From Rutpela maculata (lineage: Eukaryota > Arthropoda > Insecta > Coleoptera > Cerambycidae): 64,000 nucleotides of DNA. The translations under genes and the position numbers were made by a program. Location: contig OW386290.2 in the NCBI GenBank assembly GCA_936432065.2, positions 132,540,677 through 132,604,676 of the forward strand, written 5' to 3'. Below are positions 38,301-50,300 of this stretch, in pieces. Each line of letters opens with the position of its first letter. Positions within the stretch are counted from its first letter, which is position 1. The notes under the pieces were generated by a model. That model did not search any database. It was not told the DNA's origin and saw only the letters and a list, made by a program, of their open reading frames with translations.

Positions 38301-41300
38301 TATTGATCGTTGAAATAATTTATACCCATATATATAAGGTGTTTCAAAAAATATGAAAAAAGTTCATATAAACATGGGTCCGGAAATTCCTCCTAAGGGC
38401 GCTGCGGGCCTCTGAAAGAGGCACCCAAAATTAACATTTTATTTAATATCTCAGGAACCCTTCGAGCTACATTGACCAGTTTTTGCATGTGATTTGATAT
38501 CAATAAAGGTCATTATCTAATGTGATCCACCAAATCCGGGGTGCACAAAATTGGAAATTTTTTAATGTGAGTTTTCTGTGATTCTCTCATCGGAACATAA
38601 TTCCTTGGCTATAAATACACAAAAAAGGTTGTCTTGTGCACTTTATTTCTATTGAAATATTCTGTAACCATTAATATAAGACAAATTCCGAGGTTAACAT
38701 AACTAGGCTCTAAAGAAATAATTGTTGCAAACACAAAAATGAAGCAGCCTTAAATCTCAACAACATGTAACATATACAAATGTATATACTCGCCTTTTAT
38801 TTGCCTGTAAATGTAATGTAATACTTTACTTTTGTCAACTTTGTAAATTTGGGTAACTAATAAATGCTTTATTATTATTATTACTATTATTTTTTTCTAA
38901 AAGCCAGTCACCCTTTAAACTCTGTGGCTCCGACACTCACAGAGGGGAACTGGTAGTACCGATAGCCACTCCCCACGCCCGTGGGGTGAGTGACTACTGG
39001 GTTCGCGAATCGTGTGCCCCGAGCAGACGTAATGAACCGAGGATTTCGGCCTTCTGCATTCTGCCGGCTAGGACCTCTGCCGAATTTCGGCATGCCGGTA
39101 TGATCTTAAGTTCTGAAAGCAGTGTGTCTCGTTTCACCGAGGGCTCCTATAATCAGTACCACTATCTTAACAGTATGGTCTGGATAGAGTCTGCGGAGTT
39201 CGAAGAGCAAATCTCGATATTTTGTCTGTTTTTCCTCCTCCTTCAAGACAATGTTGTTCTCCGCGGGAGCCGAGAACTCCACGACAAACATTGTCTTGAG
39301 TTGGTGGTCGAGGAGGACTACGTCAGGCTTGTTGGCTTGTATTTGCCTGATGGTGGGGAAAGAGTAGTTCCAATAAATTAGACACTTCTCATTTCAAGTG
39401 ATAATAAAGCACTCGTAATGCTCCGTCGTGCCTCTGGATATAGGCCGAGACTGCATATGTCGAATATTATTATTATTATTAATTTTTTTTTTGCGCACGC
39501 GATTCTTGATAGTTCTCCCGTGTCTCCGACATTCTCACGAGAGAAGCGCCAGCGAATTATCCACAGCCACTCCCCGCATCCCGCAGGGTCAGTGACTGTA
39601 GATTCCAGACTCATGTTCCCTAAGCAAACGGAGGGACCCCAAGATAACTGCCTTCTGCATTTGGCCTGCCAACCATTCGGCTTAATTGGCAGGCTGGTAG
39701 GGCCTTTATATTATTATTATTATTATTACTATTATATGTAAACGTGTATTGCAGGAAGCAAAGTGGCTTGGTTTCTTGCTTATAACATAACCGCAGGTCG
39801 TTGATTCGCATTTTGTGACGTCACATCATCCACGCTACAGATACAGAAGGGCTAACTTTAGTAATATCGTTTTTTTTTTTACTTAATCGATTTAATTTTT
39901 TCACTGTACCTTTAAATTGATTATATCTCTTACAGTATTATTCCACGCAAATTAGATATTTTAGAACAAATAATTTATAAAGTAATAATATTCGAGATGC
40001 ATAGTCTAGATAGGGTTAGAAATAGATATCCGAAAAGTTCTCCCCTCATTTGGGGCTGGAACGTCTCTTTTTTTGCAAAAAACCATCCCTAACGGGAACT
40101 TAAAACTGGTTTTTCTCTTTTATCTTCTAAACCGTTCCTCGGAAGAGAAAAAACTATAGAAAATAAAAAATTTGTCGTTAAATTCTGAAAAAAAAAAAAA
40201 TGTCCTATTAACCTTGTAGCTTATCCTCACCCATTTCGCGCTAACAGCCTCCAAACAGAGTGGTAGTTTGGAGCGCACAGGTAAAAATCGATCCTATTCG
40301 AAGTTTCACAGCGAATATCTTAAAACCGGTTACTTTAACGAGAAAAATGTTCAGGAATGAATTTATAGAGCGGAATTCTCTATAACATGCATGTATAGCA
40401 GGTTTTGACGCAAGTGATTTTTATTTATTTTCCCTTTTTTTCCACAAAGCTGTATTACTTCCACATCCAGTGGAAGTATAGTAACGACAAAAAAATTTTT
40501 AAAAATTTTTATTGTTCAAATAGGCTTAGAATGTCATGAAACGTCGAGATTTCAAGTTTGAGCAAAAAAAAAATTTCTGTCTGTCGGTCTAACTTTTTTT
40601 GTGCGCACGTTTACTCTGGAACCATTTGAGATATTGACTTGAAATTTGGTACACATATGTACTTTAACAAGATCTAGAACTAGATTATATTTTCATCTTG
40701 TTCCGTCTAAGGGTTGGGGGGTAAACTGGGGTAAATTTGGAGTAAATAGGTAAATCAAGGAGGTAAGAGTTCATAAAATTGATATTTAGTATAGACAAGA
40801 GAAGCTAAGGTCTCAAAAGAAATTTTGGCATTAGCCACCCCCATTCCACCCCCACCCCATTATTAAAGGGGATGAAAAAAAAATGTGATTTAGTGTGTGT
40901 ACAAGAACCAGAAACCTCAAAATATGTTTTTACTTTACCAACCCCCCCACTACCACCCCCTGTCACCACCCCCACCCCACTACCGATGTGGGGTATCGTT
41001 TTATGGGTTTTTGGGGTAGAGGATTTCAAATATTATATTATTAAAGTTCCATAAACAATTATTTCCAGATACAAGATTTTTTCATTGTGTGACTTGGATA
41101 GAAAATCCGGATGTGGAAGTAGTGATTCCTTGGGCAGCGGTTTTTTTTAATTTGAGCTCGTTTCCACACCACCCTCGAGGTAGAGCTCTCGGTACGTTTT
41201 TTAAAGTGGTTTCCCCTGTAGGCCTATTCCACTAAAATTCTGTCCAATTTTACTCATTAGGGGGTACTTCATCCTTGCCCATGGCAATTAGAACACATTG

Positions 41301-44300
41301 TTGAGCAGCACAATCCAACCTTAATACAGCTGCATCGTTTTCAGCAACCTTTTTGCAACTGCAGGATATTAGCTGTAGGGCGAAAATTGGTGCTGGTAAC
41401 TGGATGGTATAAGATGTTGCCTACTTTCTTCTAACCCCAATCCGTTTGTTCCAAGTTTTCTGATTGAAAATAATTTCCGATGAAATGCGTTTCAAAAGTC
41501 GCTGCTGTCACTTTTTTACCGTAATGATTACGAATTAAGCAAACTTAGGCTGCATAAACGTTGTCAAAGGTACCGTGCTTTGGCCATACTACTCGATGAA
41601 TTAAATTGCCACTATCAACAATGAACTGGCCTCTCTCGTACACAGGCCTGTAGCTAGAAAGTGCTTTATTGCCCCCCTCTTACGGTCGCTGTAGGTCGGG
41701 CGAAAATGATTCCCCGTTCTGCCCCCCCCCCCGCCCCCCTAGCTATAGGCCTGCTCGTACAGCATTGAAAATATCATACATAGACGAATTCTTGGTTTTT
41801 CTCGTTAACCTTTTCACATTGAAGAGAGGAAGAGGTATTCAAGCAAGCTCAAAGTTGAAACGTGACTCCAAAAATTATAAATACCTGACTGTTATTTACT
41901 TATATTTAATTTTCAGAGTATCAGGATCTGAGAGAGAAGTAAATAAAATGATACAGAAAATGCAATATAATTTTAAATATACTATATATTATATTCATGT
42001 ATTATTCATGTCTCTAATTATTCATGTCTGAAGTCATTATTCATGTCTGAAGTTTTTATTGCCGTAATCCTTCCGGGTATAGCCTGAGGCCGTCCTTATA
42101 TCTACGTCGGTACTATACATATTTTACTTATAATTATAAACGCATCTGTGTGAAAAAAAGGGGAAAATAAATAAAAATCACATGTGTCAATGCATACTTC
42201 TTATACAGTGAATTCCTCTCTATAAATTCATTCCTGAGCATTTTTCTCGTTAAAGTAACTGGTTTTAAGATATTCGCTGTGAAACTTCGAATAGGATCGA
42301 TTTTTATCTGTGCACTCCAAACTACCTGTTTGGAGGCTGTTAGCCTGTTAGCGCGAAATGGGTGAGGATAAGCTACAAGGTTAATAGGACATTTTTTATG
42401 CAGAATTAAACGTCAAATTTTTTATTTCCTATAATCTTTTCTCTTCCAACGAACGGTTTACAACATAAAAGTGAAAAACCAGTTTTAAGTCCTCGTTAGA
42501 GGTGGCTTTTTGCAAAACGGGAGACGTTCCACCCCTAAATGGGAGGGGAGCTTTTCGGGTATTTATTTCTAACCCTATCTAGAGTACGCATCTCAAATAT
42601 TTTACTTTATAGATTATTCCTTCTATTCACTGTTATTTAATCTAATTTGCGTGTACTATATTAACTTTAAATAACTAAATAAAATAACTTAATATAAATG
42701 TAATTGAATCACTAAAAATTCGATTTGACTAAATGACCCTGTTCCAACTAAGGTTATTAATAGTTACTCTCAGGAATTTATCGATTTCAGAATTTTCAAA
42801 TTTTATTTTTCTTAAGGATAGAATCATTGTTTGTATTTTAGATAAATTAAACTAAGCTCATTACGAGAAAACCATTACTCAGCTTCTGACTGGACAGCAC
42901 GACCCTCATGAGCTCAGTCAGTACTTTGCCAGTATTTGACATTGTGGTGTCATCTGCAGGAAGTGTAAAATCAGTGAATGATATGAGTATTGATTAGGTT
43001 AGGTTAGGTTAGGTTAGGTTGATATGTGAGTGGGCTAGTAACAGACCCTCCACCGCGACCATCTGGTCTATTGTGGCTCACTCCTAATTATATTTCACCC
43101 AATAGGTTCAGCTTTTTGATAAAGTCGACTACCTTATTGGCCAGATCCTCTGGCAGCAGTTGCCCTTTGCCAAAAAGTGAGAATCTGGTTCTTTCTTGAG
43201 TATCGATTAACAATGAGGAAAATGAATGAGGAAAAGTAAGGGACCCAAAACTGACCCCTGTGGCATGCCTATATTTATATACATTTCTTGGGATATGTCA
43301 TTGCCACATTTGACTAGACTACTAAATAGGATCTTATCATTTTAATATCATTTGAATCAAAATTGTACTATTTAATAGAGATGCATCTAATATTCAGCAA
43401 CTCGGTATTCGGCATATTCGGCAAGCTTTCCACTATTCGGCTGAATAACCGAATAGTCGATATTATCATTATATAATATTGTACCTAAATAAAGTCTTAA
43501 TTGAAGTATGCATGTAAATCCAATGGTGAATCAGTGATAATTATGAATGTTATGTGCCGTTCAAAAGTCTGATGAAAATGAAAAATGATAAAGAAAACTT
43601 TTCTCAACATCACAAGTAGAGTCGAGAAGAACATAATTTGTTTTATTAATTCATACAGGGTGTCCCAGAGACAGTGGTCAAAACGAAACCTGGTGAAAGG
43701 GGACATCATTACCAACCCCCGGGGTTATCCAAAAGCCTTAAAAGTTATTCGGATTTTTGTGATTTTTGAGGAATTTACTACCTTCCTTGCAAAAATCTCC
43801 AGTGTGCTAAAACTAATCAGTGTATTGGCCTGAAATTTGCCACAGACATACTCTGGTAATGTAGTAACTACATAAAGTGTTAAGCGTTCATTGATGATTA
43901 ATGTAAACACCTTTTGGTAGTGATGTCCCCTTTCACCAGGTTTCATTTTGACCACTGTCTCTGAGACACCCTGTGTAACATATACAATAGCAGGTTTAGA
44001 TAGTTTACAACAAATGCATAGATAGTTATTCATTCATAACTTACATGTTATAATTAAAATTTAATAGTGTTAAATTATGACGAAGAAAGACACTACTGAA
44101 TATTCGGTTATTTGGCAAAATCACTATTAGCTGGATCACTAAGTAGTTTTTACTTGTTTTGAGAGTATAATTGATTTTTTCCATTTGTTCCTCCAAGTTT
44201 ATTTTAAAAAAATCATTCGCCAAACTGTTCTGGGATGCAACTAAGTTAACTTGAGATAGAGCAACCTTGTTAAATTCCGTCATCAGTTTATCGAAATGTT

Positions 44301-47300
44301 TGATTGTTGAAGGTTAATATAGTTTTCTCATGGGTTTTGTTAAATTATGCTAGTCATATTTTAAGAATCATCAATTGAAGAGCTAAGTGGATAAAGGTGT
44401 TATGTGACATTTTTGAAAATTTTGAGATTTCTACACAGACAACTATTTTAACTTATAATCTATCATTTCAATAAGTTTTTGGGATAATAAACCTTTCCTA
44501 AATGCGTTTTAATGTTTGATAAAGGTGTTATGTACATATGGTTTTTATATAATTTAATGGATAAAGGTGTCATGATCACATACCACCTTTATCCATTACT
44601 GTGCGATATTAAATTGTTTTAATCCGAAACACTTTGATTTTAAAGTTATGTTATATTGACATTAATGTGACAAGTTGTGTTAAGTGTTTCTTACTATTAT
44701 AGTGAAAATGGCCAGTCGTAGTAAACTGATATTACAAATGGCAATGAATAAACGATTTCATGAATCATGTAAGATGTTTATAAATTGGCTGATATTTGGA
44801 AATAGTGCTTATAGTGTTTTAATCCATATATTCATTTCGTTCAATTTCAAAATGGTATGAGATGGTACGAGTCGAGATGGTACTTGAGTATCTAATTGCT
44901 GTAAACACATTTATACCTTTTGGCAATTCAGCAGAAATCAGTCACATGGTGGCAATTTCTCCCCGGGCAAGTTTTAATAATGTTTTAAAAACAAAACATT
45001 ATCAATATAAAATGCAATAATAAAATACGAATTTACCAACGTATTCTAGCAAATTAGTCTGTAAATCAGAAATATAGGAAAGTGACGCTTTGCGGTGTTG
45101 ATTTTTGTACAAACATTTTTATGCTGACAAGTAGAAGAGGGCTGGACCGCAGAAATTTTTATGACAAGAGCAAAACTGATATCTGGTATGGCTTCTGCCC
45201 ACCCAATATTTCAAAAGAGCATTAAATTGTTCAAGGCAAATCTGGCGAATTCCGAAATTCTTGCGGAAAAAATAATAAGTATGATAATTACGCCAATCAA
45301 GTCAAAGGTCATTTGGGTTTGTAAGGTTATCGTTTAAGAATTACAGGGTTCGCTATGCTTACATCTATTGGGTTATCTGTGAAAAATCCCTGCCTACCCA
45401 ATAAAAATGCTGAAATTAGGTCCATGGTATTCAAAATTGTTTAATTGAGATCATGAAATGACTCACATTTTTTCCCAAATGTGATGCTGGAAATAATACT
45501 AAAGAATACGGAGAAAATTACAAAATAGCTTTCGAGCAACAAAAGCGTGACGGAGCAAAAGTTACAGTAGATAGAACGATTTGCTTTCTTACTTTAGATC
45601 TTCAGCAAATTATGCCGCTGCCAAAATTAAGCACATCGAAAGCATTTTACCTTCGCCAAATGTGGTTTTACAATCTTGGCATACATACATTGAGGAATAC
45701 TGAAAAAAAAAAACGTTCTTTTTCACATGGACTGAAGATATGGCCAGCCGTGAAAGCCTAGAAATTGCTAGTTGCTTACATACCTTTTCACAAATTTACA
45801 ATGAATATTTCCAAGAAAAGATCGATCACATTATAATATGGCCCGACTGTGGTGGACAAAATAAAAACTTCAATATCATTACACTTTACCAGTTGTTGAT
45901 TTTAAACAGAGAATTTAAAGTTATCGACCATAAATTTTCGGAGGTGGGACATTCATATTTAGATTCAGACAGAGACTTTGGCAGAGTCGAGAAAATTTTA
46001 AGGAAACATCTACGTTCCGGACCAGTATCGAGAAATTTTAAGAACTCCCAAAGACGCCGTTATCATAGATATGAAGAATCATTTCAAGAATATTGATGGA
46101 ATTGCCTCAAAACTCAATTTGTACAACAGGAAGAAAAACTTGAACAATGAAAAGGTTTATTTTCGCGACGGTATAAAATGGCACCTATGGGTGCTACTAT
46201 TACATCACTGGATGAAATGACTCCATTCTACAAAGTCGATATTTTAAAGAAAAGGAATATGCATAAGATAAATTCCGACGGTATTGCTCTAACGGTGTTT
46301 AATGAAAACAAGGGCAGCCTAAGTGTAGGAAAACTGGCCAATCTTAAAGAACAATTACCATTCATAAATGAATGGTAAGGCCGTATTATCACAACATACT
46401 TGGAAATGACCAAACTGTGGCTCAAAACCGTAGAACTGTCCGACTACCTAAAAATTGTACAATGTTTTAATAATAATAAAATATGTTTAATTTCTTAACA
46501 CTTTTATTCACTAATTCCTTATTCATTTCAGAGAAACTTATGAACGGATAAAGGTGTTACGTGCATTAATTTTTTTAAATTTTCGAAAATAATGACAACT
46601 GACAACTTTAGTTATTTGTCTCTGAAAAGTACATCAAATGTCAATATCATCGCAAAATGCAAGCTATATAGTCGTTATAACAAAAAAGTTCTCGCCTAAA
46701 AACTTTCGAGTTAAATTACTCAATAACATGTTTTTGTGACATAACACCTTTATCCACTTAGCTCTTCAATTGTTACATTAGTTTTAATTTTAGGTGACAC
46801 CCTCTCTATTAGCAACAGGTCAGTATTTGCCTACATAGATTTCACAAGCAGCCAAGAGATCATTTTGAATATACAGTTATTACCAAGATTTTACAACGTC
46901 ACTCGGTACAAAGTCGAGGTTTACAGACAGAAAGATACAACAGAGTTCTTGTTAAGCGTATTTTTGAATACTCTCCCTAAAGAAGAAGTGATAAGCTATG
47001 AGTATCAAACGTCTAACGAAGAGGGCTATTATTATTTCACTATTACACCACTTTGTTACCGATGCTCTGAAGATAATTGCAGGAAAACGATTACATCGAA
47101 AGTATATATAAGTAAGTTCGGTTATGTCTTTATTATTATTTCATTAAATAAGATATTTTTTTTCTGATTACAGGTAGAAAAGGAACCCCACTGGTTATTG
47201 GTATTGTTGGAGCGAGTTTTATTATTCCATTTGTGCTGTTTATTTTCCATATGTGGAATCGTAGATTTAAACCCCAAGGTAAGCTTTTAGTTATTTTATT

Positions 47301-50300
47301 TACCATGAAAATACAAGTATATTATTTATATTTTTATTTTATTTATTTATCAAAATTCCACATAGATCATTATACAATGACATGTGTTCATCGATAAATG
47401 AATTAATGTAGAAAGTAAAATAAGAACGTATAATACTTACAACTACACATATAAATATATAAGGACGACTTAAAAATAAGAGAAAGACACACAAGAGAAA
47501 AACCTGTACCGTGCCGGCACAGAGCAACTCTGAGAATCACGAATAATGACAAGACTGTAAGACAGAATAAAAAGAAGTAAAATTTAATTCATATCACTGG
47601 TAAAATATTCATTCAAGCTGTAAAAGCTATGTCTTAAGAGTAGTTTTTTGATTTCTTTCTTAAAAGTAGTTATAGACTTGAGATTTTCAGGTAAATGATT
47701 GTAAATTTTTATTGGCATTATGTAGCTACTTTTAGCCGTCGAGGCGAGTCTATGTTGGGGTAATCTTAGGTTGTCACTAAAGCGTAGTGTAACTATATCT
47801 GCATATTGACTTATGTTTTTCTTGACGTAAATTGCACACTGCAAGATGTATATAGAGATAACAGTAAGAATTTTTAAATCTCTGAACAGTTCCCAACAGG
47901 AGTGTCTAGCGCCTTTAAATTTCATTGTATGAACTACTTTTTTTTTGCGGAGTTAGTACTTATCCGATTTGCATTGCACCAGCTGACAATGCCATAACAC
48001 AATACTGAATTTACATGTGAAAAATAGTATGAAAGCAAAATTTTTAAATTCACATATGCCCTTAGTCTCCAGATTATAAACCAATTGAGTGAGAGTTTTT
48101 TTAGAACACTGTTGATTTGAGAGTTCCATGATAACCTGTTGTCAATCTGAATACCCAAAAATTTCGTGTTATCAGTATGATTAATGCTAGGAACACCCGC
48201 CATAGTTCTGACCAGGAGACTATAGTTGGGAGCTGTAGTATTAAACAACACAAGTTCAGTTTTATTGAAGTTCAATAATACTCGTAGATTGTTTGCAAGG
48301 CTGTAATCAAGAACAGTATTTGTACAATTAATAGCTGCTGTACTAAGCATATTTACATTGTCGGCTGAGACAGTTGCTGACATATCGTCTGCAAATAAAG
48401 TTATTGTGCTATGGCAATGTTAAGAAATGGTTCAACTATGTCGTTTATAAAGATTAGAAAGAGTAGGGGGCCTAGGATACTCCCTTGAGGCACCCTCATC
48501 TTGATAGGGAGTTATGCTCCCTGCCTGTAGTACAACCATCTGCGAACGCTCAGACAAGTAGGAAGAGATCCAACTATAGGACAGTCCCCTTACTCCATAG
48601 TAACAGAGTTTCTGTTTCAGTAAGTCATGGTTTACCATGTCAAAGGCATGCTTATAGTCAAAATATAAACCGGCAACGCATTTTTTGTCATCAAGGCTTT
48701 TAATATGCAATTAACTGAATTTAGTATAGCATCTTGCGTAGAAAGGTCTTTGCTGAAACCGTATTGTGCATCAGTGAGAATATTATTTCTGCTGAGATAG
48801 TTCAGTAATCTAGAGTGAAAGGCTTTCTCATAAATTTTAGAAAAACAGAAAGTAAAGAGATTGGCCTATAGTTTTCTATCATATCTATCTCATTTTTCTT
48901 GTGTATAGGCTTAACAATAGACTTTTTTAAGTTGGCTGGGAAGATGCCTTCTTCAAAAGACTTATTTATCAGGAATGTAAAAACCGGAGCTAAAATATCG
49001 GCATTATTACCAAGCAGGGAGCAAGGAACACCATCCAGTCCTGCAGAATTTTTTACCGAAACTGCTGTAGACAGTGAAAATGTCTCATCATTAGTAATAG
49101 GAATCTGTGTAGGTGGTGATTAAGTCAAGCATAGCTTGAAACCAGCCAGTTATAGTTAGCTCAACCTCTCTAGCAGCCGCAGCTGTATATAGGGAGTTGG
49201 GCAATGCATTGTTGAATGCTCCTTCGATGTCAAGGAATGCTGCCACCCCATAGGGTATATAGGACATAAGTCCTGACAGTAGATCCATAAACATATGGAT
49301 TTATGGGGTCGCAAACTCCATAATTTGTTTTGGTTGATATTTATTTATTTATTTATTTTCCTGAAGTGTGGAAAATCGTTCAAGTTTTTGAATTTTTTGG
49401 CAATTTGGCAGTCATGTAGGTACGCCCTACCTTGCCACATTTCAAGTTCCTAGCTCGTCAGGAATCATCCAAACAAATCAGCGTAAAGACAAAAGAACAA
49501 AGTTATACTCTACTGCTATATTTATACAGTAGAGTCTAACAGTATATTTATCTGTCCGATGAATCGTTTGGATACTTTCCGATAAGCTAGGAGCTTGAAA
49601 TTTGCTATGAAGGCAGGGAGTACCTTTCTGATCCCCCAACAAATTCAAATATTTGAAAAATTCAAAATGGCGGCTCCAGTATGGCGGCCAATCTATTTAT
49701 CTGTCTATACTCACATCAAAATGAAGACCCTGCCATAATGGTAAGAACTGTGAAAAAACTATAGGAACAAAGAATTATATCACATAGAAAAAAAAGTGTT
49801 GGCATATTTCTTTTAATATCCATGTGTAGCGTTTTCATTTTAATGTGGCTATTGCTTTCCATATAAAGCGTGTCCTCCGATTGAGTTCGCTATAGGTGAA
49901 ATGGACAAAAAATTTTCGAATTTTTTTTTTTCATATTTTGTATAAAAAGTAATTTGGGGTGTACTTTTGTTTTTTTAAAATTATGTAGGCCATGACAGTT
50001 AAGCAAAAACGAATTTCATGTTAGGTAAAGTACCTTTTCTGTAAAAGATACAGGAAAATGTCATTAAGGAAAGTTATTCAGATTAAAAAGTTAGTCCTAT
50101 GCAAAATTTCAAGAACATACGCTTACTTTGATGATTTTGATTTTTTCAATATAATTGCATTTTACGAAAAAAAAAAAAATAGTATGCCAGTTAGTAAAGT
50201 GTTTGATCTAGTACATAATGGAGTAAACACTTTAGTAAACCGGCTACAATTTTTTTTTTCGTAAAATGCAATTATATTTAAAAAATAAAAATCATCTAAG

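Noticed and set aside
38986..39381. 131-codon plus-strand open frame
   Set aside because: It is antisense to the R4/Dong-like endonuclease frame, which has recognisable motifs; the plus frame has none.
39418..39741. 107-codon plus-strand open frame ending in a run of Tyr
   Set aside because: It runs through TAT/TAA microsatellites and is antisense to the second R4/Dong-like fragment.
42994..43020. Chromosome end or large interstitial telomere block
   Set aside because: Only five TTAGG units are present, and they lie inside a short insertion with a target duplication.
43378..44130. A possible hAT element with ATTCGG motifs at both ends
   Set aside because: The two ends do not form a convincing inverted repeat and no duplication was found.
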